The notes beneath the pieces were generated by a model, which was given only the letters and a program-made list of their open reading frames with translations, had not been told where the DNA came from and did no database searches. Positions 27,605 to 36,617 of a stretch of 64,000 bases of DNA are shown piece after piece. A program made the position numbers and the translations under genes. Every line of letters begins with the position of its first letter. Position 1 is the first letter of the stretch. The DNA is from Acidaminobacter sp. JC074. GTDB lineage: Bacteria; Bacillota; Clostridia; Peptostreptococcales; Acidaminobacteraceae. Where the stretch lies: assembly GCF_022496765.1 (NCBI RefSeq), contig NZ_VANV01000013.1, positions 1-64,000 on the forward strand, read 5' to 3'.

Positions 27605-28039
27605 TTATTCTAATGGTCTATGCAAATATAGAAGAAGAGCCATATAGTACAAAGACATTATTAAGGAAAACATCCCAAAATCTATGTTTAAAATAAAATT
27701 TAATCCAAATAATGGTGCAACAAATAATACATATAAAGGAAACTGTATTCCTGAAATAGCATCTAAAATCAAATACTCAATTGTAATGTGTTGTACTAAA
27801 GACATGATGAATATAAACAAACCACTCAGTGTACCTATTGCCATAATAGATTTTAAAAATTTAAGCCATTTTGAATCAGCTGCTGCTTTTACCCACAAGA
27901 CGGTTGCAATCATAAACAGCAAAGATACTAATAGATTCATTAAAGTAAGATTTAAATCTGGATGTTTTATCGATGGTATCAAATTAATACTAAATGAAAG
28001 GATATAAATAATCATCATCAAGATTGTATATTTTTTCAT
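27605..28039 (-). CDS. Hypothetical polytopic membrane protein
   Basis: 144 aa with four to five hydrophobic helices (ILMMIIYILSFSINLIP, LMNLLVSLLFMIATVLWV, IMAIGTLSGLFIFIMSL, ISGIQFPLYVLFVAPLFGL, FSLIMSLYYMALLLYL). The start is the ATG at 28037-28039, preceded by AGAGGAGA; an in-frame start 60 nt earlier lacks a ribosome-binding site. No family recognised. Confidence 0.6.
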   Translation of the reverse strand: MKKYTILMMIIYILSFSINLIPSIKHPDLNLTLMNLLVSLLFMIATVLWVKAAADSKWLKFLKSIMAIGTLSGLFIFIMSLVQHITIEYLILDAISGIQFPLYVLFVAPLFGLNFILNIDFGMFSLIMSLYYMALLLYLHRPLE

Positions 28040-28748
28040 GTTGTACTCTCCTCTTGAAATAATATTATGGAGTTTACTTCCTATTTTACTTAAATGCATT
28101 CCAAATGTCGTACGATTTACTTAGGCACTAGATTGATGCTACTCCATGTATCTCGTATGCTAATAAGGCAAGCTGTCTTCCTTAAGTCAATAATTGCTTT
28201 ATCAAAATGTGTTGCGCATAAATTAACTCCAAATTGTGGATTTATTCTGACTTCTCATATGAGAGATTCAAATAAACTTATTGGCTATGAATATTATTAG
28301 TTCCCATTCGTTCCACATGTTTATGGCAAATAGGATGAATGATAAATTACCATCAAAGGTACAGCTTCAAGACTTACGGTGTTCTCCCTTGTACATTTTT
28401 CATACAATAAATATTTCATCACACTATTCTTTCTCACCATTTGTGTAATATAGGTTAGTGTCTTTGTTAATTCGTGTTAAGAGAATATAAATAGTATTCT
28501 CTCCTAACTACTACTGAATCTTAATAATGTTATTATCTCTTGTTTTATTATAACTTTATGGTCATCAAACCATTCACATTCACAAAATCTACCCATTCTA
28601 TTTCAACTGCACCAAATCTATCTAATCATGAGTATTAACTTGTTAGAATACAAACAAATAGCATTCGCATAAAAAAGTTATTGACAGTACAATATTTATC
28701 TTCATTTGTACTCCCTAAAAGATTTTTTTAGCATGCTTTATTCCCTAA
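28040..28748. other. Gene-free stretch
   Basis: About 700 bp without a gene that I can support. A plus-strand frame of 68 codons at 28094-28300 lacks a ribosome-binding site. A small hairpin, AGAGAATA/TATTCTCT, is at 28480-28502. The stretch may contain decayed gene remains. Confidence 0.35.
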
Positions 28749-29234
28749 CTAATTTGTCCTATGTTCAATAAGACTTATCAAGCTTTCATAGAAATTATCA
28801 TTTAGTTTAAGAACTCTCCTATTTTTTCTAAAAAGAAAATCTACTTCATAAACTGATAGGAAATGTTTGTCATCGTATTGATCTAATGTATTTATTTCAA
28901 TGCTTTGATCATCCAATTTTGTTGAATCTGTATAATAAACTCTTATGCTATGTCTAATAAAACCATTAGTTTTATAATCAATCCAGCACTTCTCATGCAA
29001 TAAACTAAGATCGATTTCATCTAACGAAATATCTTTATATTCAAGCATTCTACTACTTCCAAATAATACATCTGAAATTGAGTCGATTGTCACTGAATCT
29101 TCTAAAACATGCACTTCAATATCATTTCCAACTAACAGTGTTGAATCTAACTCATCTAAAAATGGACTATATATAAAATAAACCGAAGATATGACTATAA
29201 TAATTAATGATATAAATATAATTCTCCTAAGCAT
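28749..29234 (-). CDS. Hypothetical membrane-anchored protein
   Basis: 161 aa: one N-terminal membrane helix (RIIFISLIIIVISSVYFIY) then an extracellular domain of about 135 aa, rich in Asp and Ser, beta-rich by appearance. The ATG is preceded by AAGAGGAG. It lies 108 bp downstream of the sensor kinase gene and may be a target or accessory of that two-component system; not recognised. Confidence 0.55.
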   Translation of the reverse strand: MLRRIIFISLIIIVISSVYFIYSPFLDELDSTLLVGNDIEVHVLEDSVTIDSISDVLFGSSRMLEYKDISLDEIDLSLLHEKCWIDYKTNGFIRHSIRVYYTDSTKLDDQSIEINTLDQYDDKHFLSVYEVDFLFRKNRRVLKLNDNFYESLISLIEHRTN

Positions 29235-29342
29235 CTTTTTTCTCCTCTTAAACTAATTTTTGCAACAAATAAACTAGTGGTTTTTCTTAAATTACGACAA
29301 ACTACCACTAATGATAGACTAATCTTCTCTTGATACCGATGT

Positions 29343-30620
29343 CTACAATTCATACAATATTATTTCAGAAGTAAAAATTTCATCAGTATAATTTAGTTCT
29401 AGACTCCCATCATATTTACTTAGTACGGCCTTTATATTAGAAATTCCATAACCATGTGACTCATCTGATGATAATGAGCAGAGTTTGTTATTTACAACCC
29501 TTAGAACGCCATTAAAATCATTTATTAGTCTTATAAACAATACGCCCTTTTGATATTCAATATTCACTTCTACTTTCCCACCTGCAACTGCCATAGCACC
29601 ATTAATAGAATTAGAGAGTATATTGCTAATAACTATTGTTAAATCATAATCTTTTATATTAACAGAAGAAGGAACATTCTTATAATTTATACTTAACCTA
29701 CTTGTATCAAAGTTCGAAGTAAAAACTTCATAGTTGACTATACTATCAATTACTAAATTACCACTAAATGAAACACCTTCATCAATCAAACTACTTTTTT
29801 GCATAGATTGAAGATATTTGTCCAAATCATGATACCTTTTATCAGCCATCAAAGTCTGAATTGAGTTATTATGTCTATTCAAATCATGTTTTACAGCTCT
29901 TAAACTATTTAAAGATGACTTCATCATCTCAAGCTGCCTTTTGTAGCTTAGATTAATTTGATGCATGGACTCATCTTTTAATCTTATGTCAAATTCATAT
30001 ATAAGGCGATCATATAACGTAAAGACAATTAGATTCATTATCAAGATAATAGAAATTTCAATGATTAGCTTAGTATTCTGTCCTTGCTGTGAATTAAGTA
30101 AAATGAGAACCAAAATTATTGATATAAACGGGAATAATAGTACAGTAATCCAATAGGGTCCTGGTAAAGCTACATCGTTTTTCACATGCTTAAAGTTTCT
30201 AAAAAGTTTGCTTATCCAAAGTATAATAAGACTCATTAAAACGATACCACTAACAGAAAAATATTCTGCTTCTATAAAGACTGAATTATTCTGGTATCCG
30301 ACTATGAATGCAGTAATTACATCAACTGAAACAGATATAATTGTGGTTGTTAACATGGCTATTAAAGAAGTGCTTCTAATGAGCCCCATTGATCGCCCCA
30401 TTAAATATAAAGAAATACAGGTGCTCATCAAGTTTAAAAGTGGTATATCGAAAATAAAGTACATTGATTTTGAGACAATAAATGTTACGCTCATTACAAT
30501 ATAAAGCAACCTTTTATTTATTAATCTTGGATTGCTTACAAAAACATAAAGTAAGTTATATCTCGCATATAGCTCAATTAAACCACTTATCAAATTCACA
30601 ATTACATAACTATAAGTCAT
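29343..30620 (-). CDS. GHKL sensor histidine kinase (AgrC-like)
   Basis: 425 aa. Residues 1-205 contain six to seven membrane helices. The cytoplasmic part has the phospho-acceptor H245 in AVKHDLNRHNNSIQTLM, the N box ISNILSNSINGAM (about 332-346) and the G box HGYGISNIKAVL near 395. This is the AgrC/ComD-type layout for sensing peptides. A LytTR response regulator lies immediately upstream, 10 bp away, in the same operon. AGGAG precedes the ATG. No AgrB or AgrD gene is seen next to it, so the signal, if a peptide, is probably made elsewhere. Confidence 0.88.
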   Translation of the reverse strand: MTYSYVIVNLISGLIELYARYNLLYVFVSNPRLINKRLLYIVMSVTFIVSKSMYFIFDIPLLNLMSTCISLYLMGRSMGLIRSTSLIAMLTTTIISVSVDVITAFIVGYQNNSVFIEAEYFSVSGIVLMSLIILWISKLFRNFKHVKNDVALPGPYWITVLLFPFISIILVLILLNSQQGQNTKLIIEISIILIMNLIVFTLYDRLIYEFDIRLKDESMHQINLSYKRQLEMMKSSLNSLRAVKHDLNRHNNSIQTLMADKRYHDLDKYLQSMQKSSLIDEGVSFSGNLVIDSIVNYEVFTSNFDTSRLSINYKNVPSSVNIKDYDLTIVISNILSNSINGAMAVAGGKVEVNIEYQKGVLFIRLINDFNGVLRVVNNKLCSLSSDESHGYGISNIKAVLSKYDGSLELNYTDEIFTSEIILYEL

Positions 30621-30630
30621 TAAACCACTC

Positions 30631-31335
30631 CTACAACATATCCATTTGCTTTTGCCTAATTGAAGATCTAAATTTCTGACTAATAGGAAGAACTTGATTG
30701 TCTATCATGTAAACTTTACTATACTCAAACTTATTAACTTTATCATAATTTACGATAAACGATTTATGTATGCGCCAGAATACTCTATTATCTAGCTCTT
30801 TAAAGATATTATCTAATCTAGAATAGAATTCATACTTTCCATCAACAGTATATAAAGTGATTATTCTATTAGTACTCATAAAGAAAATGATATCAGAAAG
30901 AACTACTTTTACACACTCTCCTTTATATGTAAAACGAAAGTATTTTTTTTCTTTGTTTTGAAGTCTAATAATGTTCTTAAGGATTGTTCTAATTTTATCC
31001 TCATTAAGTGGTTTTATTAGAAAATCGAAAGGTCGAACACTAAATAAGTCTAAAGCATATCCAGTTGTCCATGAAATATATATAATTCTTACCCTTTCGT
31101 CTTCAATTATTTCTCTGATTAAATGTCCTAACTCAATACCACTTTTTCCATTCATCTCTATATCTAAAAATATCACATCATAAGATTTATTATTTAGCAT
31201 TGAACTAAAAAGTGAATCTGCTGAAGAATAGATATCAACTTTATAATTGTTTTGAGTCCAGTCTAGGTACTGTTCTATAATAGTATTTAGAGAATCACAT
31301 ATCTCTTTTTCATCATCACATATCGCAATGTTCAC
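30631..31335 (-). CDS. LytTR-family response regulator (AgrA/ComE-like)
   Basis: 234 aa. The receiver domain has acidic residues in AICDDEKE and the phosphorylation site D58 in VIFLDIEMNGKSG. The LytTR DNA-binding domain follows (about 135-230), with the typical ILPISQKFRSSIRQK at the end. It starts with GTG, with GAGGTG a few bases upstream. Paired with the GHKL kinase in an operon. LytTR proteins bind imperfect direct repeats upstream of target genes, often peptide or bacteriocin loci. Confidence 0.9.
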   Translation of the reverse strand: MNIAICDDEKEICDSLNTIIEQYLDWTQNNYKVDIYSSADSLFSSMLNNKSYDVIFLDIEMNGKSGIELGHLIREIIEDERVRIIYISWTTGYALDLFSVRPFDFLIKPLNEDKIRTILKNIIRLQNKEKKYFRFTYKGECVKVVLSDIIFFMSTNRIITLYTVDGKYEFYSRLDNIFKELDNRVFWRIHKSFIVNYDKVNKFEYSKVYMIDNQVLPISQKFRSSIRQKQMDML

Positions 31336-31487
31336 AAGTCACCTCAAAATTTTTCTTTTATTATATAAGAAATTGTGTCTAGACAATCAAGTTGCATTTT
31401 AACAACTATGATTTATAACCAATGACACTTTCTTCATTCTCACCTAAACATATACGCTGGTTCTAGTAAACCATACAAATAATGATA

Positions 31488-31565
31488 TCATAAAATTTGT
31501 AAATCATCATTTACATATGAATAGTAACATATAGTTAGCGCATTATCCACAACGTAAAACTGCAT
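31488..31565 (-). CDS. Possible 25-aa peptide
   Basis: The frame reads MQFYVVDNALTICYYSYVNDDLQIL and stops. AAGGAG is 9 nt upstream of the ATG, a better ribosome-binding site than most here. It lies between the response regulator gene and a small upstream gene, where an agr-like signal or leader peptide could be. No leader or processing motif is recognisable, and short frames arise by chance. Confidence 0.3.
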   Translation of the reverse strand: MQFYVVDNALTICYYSYVNDDLQIL

Positions 31566-31608
31566 AGATATTTTCTCCTTACCGCTACTTTAAATAAAGT
31601 CTCTAGTT

Positions 31609-31830
31609 TTAATATTGATATATCAAGGCTTGTAATTCTCTTAAAAATGTTATATATTCCAAATTTTCTATAGGAAATTTTGTGATAGTTATTCCCATAT
31701 GACTATAGATCTTTTCTGCTATTATTCTTGAAGTACTACAATCCACTTTTTCTAATGTCGGCAACTTAATCAGAGTAAAATTCTTATAGCAAATCCGACA
31801 AGAACCAATGTTATCAGAAATTATACTCAT
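31609..31830 (-). CDS. Small hypothetical protein
   Basis: 73 aa, no membrane helix, with Cys residues in CRICYKNF. Its ATG overlaps the stop of the upstream membrane-anchored gene (TAATG), which suggests translational coupling. Not recognised. Confidence 0.45.
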   Translation of the reverse strand: MSIISDNIGSCRICYKNFTLIKLPTLEKVDCSTSRIIAEKIYSHMGITITKFPIENLEYITFLRELQALIYQY

Positions 31831-32234
31831 TAATTATCTAAAAAATCCAATATACTTTTATCTAATTTATAAATACCAACATAAGGTTGCTCTACATACC
31901 ACACATTATTTCTCATATAAATATATGAACGATAATCTCTATCATGGTCAGTTGAAAATCGAACAGAATAATAATCACTCCCTACCCCCACTGGTAAATC
32001 ATGAGTTGTAAGTGTTCTAGTAGGTTTTGCCTTAAGTAAAACTTGAGTGAATGTGTTCACTTCATTTTTATCTCTAATCGTTTTAATCGTCTCATTATAC
32101 TTCACCTGAATGTAATTAATGGTCTCAACATCAGGTATTTCAATACTCTCAGCCTTTGGCAAAAAATTATTATAAAGCATATATATAACGAAAACTACTA
32201 TTACAATAGTTATTTTTAACTTTTTTTTCTCCAA
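31830..32234 (-). CDS. DUF5301-like membrane-anchored protein
   Basis: 134 aa. One N-terminal membrane helix (KITIVIVVFVIYMLYNNFL) is followed by an extracellular domain: IEIPDVETINYIQVKY, KAKPTRTLTTHDLP, and YIYMRNNVWYVEQPYVGIYKLD. The last part, and the spacing, resemble DUF5301 proteins. It starts at TTG (32232-32234) with AGGGGG upstream. Often such proteins are near peptide-sensing or ABC systems; function unknown. Confidence 0.6.
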   Translation of the reverse strand: MEKKKLKITIVIVVFVIYMLYNNFLPKAESIEIPDVETINYIQVKYNETIKTIRDKNEVNTFTQVLLKAKPTRTLTTHDLPVGVGSDYYSVRFSTDHDRDYRSYIYMRNNVWYVEQPYVGIYKLDKSILDFLDN

Positions 32235-32289
32235 TGTATTCCCCCTATAATCAAATATAAAATTAAGTATCTAATATTCATTCTAATTT

Positions 32290-33084
32290 TTATTTACTGA
32301 ACACTATTTGATTAATACTAATTACATCATTACTAGGAATTTCTACTATTATATCTTTCAGTTCTAAAGCCGCCATCTTCATTGAAATACATAAATCTTT
32401 TAATGAAGTTATTCCATAATTGTCAGGATCTAACCCTTTATGCAATACATAGAATCCTTTTTTATCCATTAGCCAAAAAGTTGTAGGTATAGCTTGTTGG
32501 TCAGGATTATAACCGAGAATAACTTTTCCTAAAGTTGGATCAAAAAGAAAGCATTTATCATCATAATAGATTTCAACAAAAACATGTCCATTAAAATCTT
32601 CTGTACTTTTATCATTAAAATCAGAAACCCATTGAATACCAACAGTATCAACAACAACACACGGTACTTCAAAGTGTCGTAAAATTGATGAAACTATCAA
32701 TGCGTCATCGTGACATCCGGTAATCAAACGTTCATTAATAATATCTTTTGTTGTTCGTTCTCCAACAAAACTACCTTTCTTATGACTTTTATTGAATTCT
32801 CTGTTTTTCCAATCGAATATATTCTTAACTAGTACAACTGGATTAGAGTCATAATGTACTTCCTTATTAATTAACTCAATATTTTCATCATCAAGTTTTG
32901 TCTGATTTCCATTTGCAATATAATCCATTTTTCTTTCATCATGTAACTCATATCTTCCCATCTTATCTTCGACTACTGATAAATCTTCAAAGCCGGTAAA
33001 CCATTTAACTCCTATAATCAAACCGATTATTATAACAACACTAGCAATTAGTCCTATCAATCTTAACATAATTTTTTTTTGCAT
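32290..33084 (-). CDS. Membrane-anchored transglutaminase-like protein
   Basis: 264 aa. An N-terminal membrane helix (LRLIGLIASVVIIIGLIIGV) precedes an extracellular domain with the transglutaminase-type triad: C124 in ITGCHDDALIVSSIL, H167 in FNGHVFVEIYY and D182 in FLFDPTLG. Proteins of this superfamily are often cysteine proteases or amidases rather than crosslinkers. GAGGAG precedes the ATG. It may process a surface protein or peptidoglycan; substrate unknown. Confidence 0.78.
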   Translation of the reverse strand: MQKKIMLRLIGLIASVVIIIGLIIGVKWFTGFEDLSVVEDKMGRYELHDERKMDYIANGNQTKLDDENIELINKEVHYDSNPVVLVKNIFDWKNREFNKSHKKGSFVGERTTKDIINERLITGCHDDALIVSSILRHFEVPCVVVDTVGIQWVSDFNDKSTEDFNGHVFVEIYYDDKCFLFDPTLGKVILGYNPDQQAIPTTFWLMDKKGFYVLHKGLDPDNYGITSLKDLCISMKMAALELKDIIVEIPSNDVISINQIVFSK

Positions 33085-33360
33085 TTAATCTCTCCTCTTT
33101 GAGTCCAATTATATTTTAATTTCAATCAACATAATGTTTATCGATTGTTTATAATCTAATAATGTACCGTATTATTTTATTTCAATATGACTTTTGAATA
33201 AATACGTTTGTAAGAATTGATAAGTATGATGTAGAAATCTAATGCTTGGTACATAATTTTATTCTAATCAAAGACAATAACGCTATTACTACCCGAGTAA
33301 TTGATAAGAACTCCCTAGACTTTAAGTAAATATCTTTCTTAATAACTTTTAATCTAAAAA
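33085..33360. other. Gene-free stretch
   Basis: No gene seen between the transglutaminase-like gene and the terminator of the WYL regulator. Confidence 0.4.
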
Positions 33361-33363
33361 CAA

Positions 33364-33392
33364 AAATATGCTGGCTTATAAACAGCATATTT
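33364..33392 (-). terminator. Rho-independent terminator of the WYL regulator gene
   Basis: AAATATGCTG (33364-33373) pairs perfectly with CAGCATATTT (33383-33392) with a 9-nt loop; on the minus strand it continues TTTGTTTTT. It lies 16 bp after the regulator stop. Confidence 0.75.
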
Positions 33393-33407
33393 CTATAATA
33401 TGTTAAC

Positions 33408-34223
33408 TCACTTTTGTATTTGTTTTAGAGCAGGATATCGTCTTAACAACAAATTCAAATCTATTGATTCCTTAACTTTTATATTCAATACAGTCGATTC
33501 TTGCCCAAACTTAAAGCACTCTATTGGAAATCTATTGAGTAAATCATCAGAAATAACATCAACTTCAAAACTTAAATCTATAATTGCTTCTGAGTACTTA
33601 TTACTGAACTCATTTGGAATACTTCTTCGTTCAAATTGCATATTGCCTAATACAATATTTTGCATTCTTGAAATATATAATTCTTCAAACATATTAGTTT
33701 TTATATTACGTGCTAATAGACACCACACTCCATTAGAAAAACGTAACTCATATGGCTCAATAAAAAATCTTAAGAAGTTTCCCTCCAAATAATAGTCTAA
33801 CTCAACTATCCACTTTTCTATAATAGACACTTTGAGTTCATGAAACTTAGTTTGTATATCAATTGAAATATCATTAGTGTTAACCCACATAGTTCCAGTT
33901 TCATTAAAATACTGTTTAAGCAACTTAAGTGCATACTCCAACTGAGCGTTAGGCAATCTTTTAATATTCTCAATGGCGTTCATCAAACCTTTTTCTTCTT
34001 GATCACTTAGTTTTTTTTCGTTTGTCATGTATCGATCATCTAAAATAATACCACCTGATACACCTTGCTGCATTGTAATTGGTATCCCGGCTTTTGCTAA
34101 TGTTTCAACATCTCTATAAATAGTTTTTGTTGATACTCCAAAATGATCAGCAATAACTTGGGCCTTTTGTTGCCTATCCTTCAACAGTAAATAGATCATT
34201 TCTATCATTCTGCTTGTTCTCAT
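33408..34223 (-). CDS. WYL-domain transcriptional regulator (YafY-like)
   Basis: 271 aa. An N-terminal winged HTH of HTH_11 type (QKAQVIADHFGVSTKTIYRDVETLAKAGIPI) is followed by a WYL domain (about 130-215, with EPYELRFSNGVWCLLARN) and a WCX-like C-terminus (SFEVDVISDDLLNRF). WYL proteins respond to nucleotide or other ligands and control DNA repair or mobile-element genes. Divergent from the mobilization block; paired operator-like repeats lie between them (34269-34342). It is a candidate switch for ICE transfer. GAGGTG precedes the ATG. Confidence 0.88.
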   Translation of the reverse strand: MRTSRMIEMIYLLLKDRQQKAQVIADHFGVSTKTIYRDVETLAKAGIPITMQQGVSGGIILDDRYMTNEKKLSDQEEKGLMNAIENIKRLPNAQLEYALKLLKQYFNETGTMWVNTNDISIDIQTKFHELKVSIIEKWIVELDYYLEGNFLRFFIEPYELRFSNGVWCLLARNIKTNMFEELYISRMQNIVLGNMQFERRSIPNEFSNKYSEAIIDLSFEVDVISDDLLNRFPIECFKFGQESTVLNIKVKESIDLNLLLRRYPALKQIQK

Positions 34224-34268
34224 ACATACACCTCATTTATTTATCTATCCTATCTATCTTATTTTAAT

Positions 34269-34342
34269 ACAAGACAAATAAAATGTACACTTTCCATAGT
34301 TAACAATGCCATAAACAAAATAGGACATAATATTTGTCTTGT
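34269..34342. promoter_or_regulatory. Paired 11-bp inverted repeats between the WYL gene and the mob block
   Basis: ACAAGACAAAT (34269-34279) and its exact complement ATTTGTCTTGT (34332-34342) lie in the divergent intergenic region, 52 bp apart. The right copy overlaps the -35 box of the promoter at 34339-34367; the left copy is 46 bp from the regulator start. This is the layout of a looping repressor that controls both directions. Confidence 0.6.
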
Positions 34343-34367
34343 TTTATTCAAAAGACTTATTTATAAT
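34339..34367 (+). promoter_or_regulatory. Promoter of the mobilization block
   Basis: TTGTTT (34339-34344), a 17-bp spacer and TATAAT (34362-34367) lie 28 bp upstream of the first gene of the block. Confidence 0.65.
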
Positions 34368-34394
34368 AACAGTATAGATCTTGGAGGTGCTTAT

Positions 34395-34709
34395 ATGCGT
34401 TATATCGGAAATATCATTTTAATCCCTATTAAATTTATTTTAGTAGTAGCCTATTTAATAACAACCGTTGGTGTAATTTTGTCTGTTATTATTGACTCAT
34501 TCTCTACTGCCATTCTGTCTAGATTTATTTCCTTATGCTTCATTCTATTGGTTTTATCTATATTCTTGCAAGGAGCAAGTTTAACAGATAATATATCCTT
34601 TACTGCAATTGTAATATCATATGTCTTAATCATCATTTTTACATTGATACCATTTTTACTTAAAGAACTCCAGGAATTGATAAAAAATGGTTTGGCATTT
34701 TGGCTTTAA
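34395..34709 (+). CDS. Small membrane protein ahead of oriT
   Basis: 104 aa with three hydrophobic helices (ILIPIKFILVVAYLITTVGVILSVI, LSRFISLCFILLVLSIFLQG, FTAIVISYVLIIIFTLIPFLL). GGAGGTG precedes the ATG. Small membrane proteins in this position are common in mobilizable and conjugative elements; function unknown. It is the first gene after the WYL-controlled promoter and ends where the oriT hairpins start. Confidence 0.65.
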   Translation: MRYIGNIILIPIKFILVVAYLITTVGVILSVIIDSFSTAILSRFISLCFILLVLSIFLQGASLTDNISFTAIVISYVLIIIFTLIPFLLKELQELIKNGLAFWL

Positions 34710-34850
34710 GTGTCGCAAGAACGACACTCACTAATAATTCAAAATCTTTAGTAGCAAGCACAGGAAGTGTAGCCACACTTCCGATATTCTACCATCCTCT
34801 TAAAGTAGTCGGTTGATAGAAAGCTTGTTGGGGAAATCCCCAAACCCCCT
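34709..34850. other. oriT: Origin of transfer (oriT) region
   Basis: Three perfect hairpins lie directly before mobC and the relaxase: AGTGTCG/CGACACT (34709-34728), GGAAGTGT/ACACTTCC (34763-34782) and TTGGGG-AAAT-CCCCAA (34828-34843), the last followed by ACCCCCTGG. A G-rich/C-rich hairpin followed by a C tract just ahead of MobC is the usual oriT layout for MobP relaxases of Gram-positive elements. The nick site is expected just after the third hairpin; inferred. Confidence 0.65.
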
Positions 34851-34880
34851 GGTTAACTCATGAAAGGAATTTTTGGGAAT

Positions 34881-35210
34881 ATGGCACAAAGAACAAGACC
34901 ACTTAACATACATGTCATGGTCACTGAAGAAGAAAAACAATTAATAGAACATAATAGAAAAGTAGCTGGTTTTAAAAACACTGGAGCATACATGAGAAAA
35001 ATGGCCATAGATGGACGTATTTTTAAAATTGATCATACACCCTTACAAGACATCTCCTCTAAAATGACTAAGGCTTCAACTAACATAAATCAAATTGCTA
35101 AAAGAGTGAATTCTACAGATTCAATATACAAAGAAGATATCCAAGAACTTAAGGAGATGACTGAAGAAATATGGCAATCACTAAAATCCATCCTATCAAA
35201 ACTACCCTAG
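34881..35210 (+). CDS. Relaxosome accessory protein MobC
   Basis: 109 aa. It has the MobC pattern: RPLNIHVMVTEEEKQLIEHNRKVAGF (ribbon-helix-helix DNA-binding part) and NINQIAKRVNS, the family's core, followed by a helical C-terminus. MobC helps the relaxase open oriT. The start is taken as ATG 34881 (MAQRTRP), with AAAGGA 12 nt upstream. An earlier in-frame ATG (34860) has no ribosome-binding site. It overlaps the relaxase gene by 40 bp, which suggests coupled translation. Confidence 0.85.
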   Translation: MAQRTRPLNIHVMVTEEEKQLIEHNRKVAGFKNTGAYMRKMAIDGRIFKIDHTPLQDISSKMTKASTNINQIAKRVNSTDSIYKEDIQELKEMTEEIWQSLKSILSKLP

Positions 35211-36532
35211 ACTTAAGTATTGATTATATATGTGATTCAGAAAAAACTGATGAAGAAATATTAATTAGCTCATATAAATGTGGCCATAAGACTGCTGCAT
35301 TACAATTTGCTAATACAAGAGAACTCATGAATAGTTCTGCTAAAAACTTAGGAAGACATTTAATTCAATCTTTTATGCCAGATGAAGTTACACCATCTCT
35401 AGCACATCAAATTGGGCAAGAACTATGCGACAAACACCTAAAGGGAAAATACGAATATGTCATTACTACTCATGTTGATCGGGGACATATTCACAATCAT
35501 ATTATATTTAATAATGTAAGTTTTCTTGATGGTAAAGCATACTTATCAAATAAAAAAAGTTACCATCAAATAAGAAAACATAGTGATGATTTATGTAAGC
35601 TTTATGAACTATCAATCGTAGACAATACTAAGTCAGAAGTAGAAAAGAACACTGTTAAAGGGCAATCCTATAAAGAACACTTGGAAAGGAAAAATGGAAC
35701 TAGCTATAAGGCTAAGCTTCAATATTCGATTGATCTTGCAATAAAAAAGGCAAGAGATTATGATGACTTTTTAGGAATCATGCGTTCTTATGGCTATACC
35801 TTCAAGCAGGGTAAACATATTTCTTTTAAAGCAAACAATCAAGAAAGATATACCAGAGCTAAAACGATTGGAAGTGAGTATACTGAAGAAAGAATCAAAG
35901 AACGAATAAAAAAACGACTAAAATCTACAATATCCTATTCAAGTAAGAGACTCTCGAAAAACAAAGTTATCGACATAAAAAGTAATAAACTAGCTTCTCA
36001 ATCCGTAGGATTTGCAAGGTGGCTTAAACTTCAAAACTTAAAAAATATGGCAAAAACTTGGAGTACATTTACCAATGAAAATATTTCTGATTTGACTTCA
36101 TTTAATGAAACTATAAGCAATGTTCATGATGAATATAATCTGCAATTAAGCTGTGTTAAATCACTTGAACTAAAGCTGATTAACATTAAAGAATATAGAA
36201 AGCAGTTGGATATTTTCAATAAGCATTTAGGGTTATATAAGAGTTATAGTAATGCTGCTGATCCTGAACTCTTTTTTCAGCAGTATGAAAGAAAACTGAT
36301 TCTATTTGTTGCTGCAGATGAATACTTGAAGCTAAATGAACTATGTACATCTATTTCTTTGGATAACTTAAGTAATCAAATCGGATCTTTACTAGATGAT
36401 CTTACTAATGCAAAAAAAATACTCTCTCAACAGAAAGATAAGCTTAAAGAAATCAACGATCTTAAAAATAACTTAGACTTATATTTAGATGATGCTCTGG
36501 CACTACCTGCAACTTCAAAATGCAAAACCTAA
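35171..36532 (+). CDS. Relaxase/mobilization nuclease (MobP, VirD2-like)
   Basis: 453 aa. The N-terminal relaxase domain has the metal-binding triad H106-I-H108-N-H110 in HVDRGHIHNHIIFN, with an upstream conserved YVITTHVD. A tyrosine among Y20 or Y35 should be the nucleophile. The C-terminal half (about 250-450) is basic and coiled-coil rich. It nicks oriT and pilots the strand to the VirD4 coupling protein (63153-64000). Longer than minimal MobA relaxases, as usual for ICE forms. A strong bidirectional terminator follows. Confidence 0.9.
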   Translation: MAITKIHPIKTTLDLSIDYICDSEKTDEEILISSYKCGHKTAALQFANTRELMNSSAKNLGRHLIQSFMPDEVTPSLAHQIGQELCDKHLKGKYEYVITTHVDRGHIHNHIIFNNVSFLDGKAYLSNKKSYHQIRKHSDDLCKLYELSIVDNTKSEVEKNTVKGQSYKEHLERKNGTSYKAKLQYSIDLAIKKARDYDDFLGIMRSYGYTFKQGKHISFKANNQERYTRAKTIGSEYTEERIKERIKKRLKSTISYSSKRLSKNKVIDIKSNKLASQSVGFARWLKLQNLKNMAKTWSTFTNENISDLTSFNETISNVHDEYNLQLSCVKSLELKLINIKEYRKQLDIFNKHLGLYKSYSNAADPELFFQQYERKLILFVAADEYLKLNELCTSISLDNLSNQIGSLLDDLTNAKKILSQQKDKLKEINDLKNNLDLYLDDALALPATSKCKT

Positions 36533-36617
36533 TGCCCCCCAAATAGCTGTGCAATCTATATGGAATGACGATCAAATAAACAGTCTTTTAATTAGAATAG
36601 CATTTTAAAATTTATGA

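Noticed and set aside
28094..28300. 68-codon plus-strand frame
   Set aside because: No ribosome-binding site, opposite to its neighbours, and no recognisable family.
31336..31608. AgrD-like precursor peptide
   Set aside because: No small frame with the amphipathic leader and acidic tail of AgrD is present; only the 25-codon frame noted separately.
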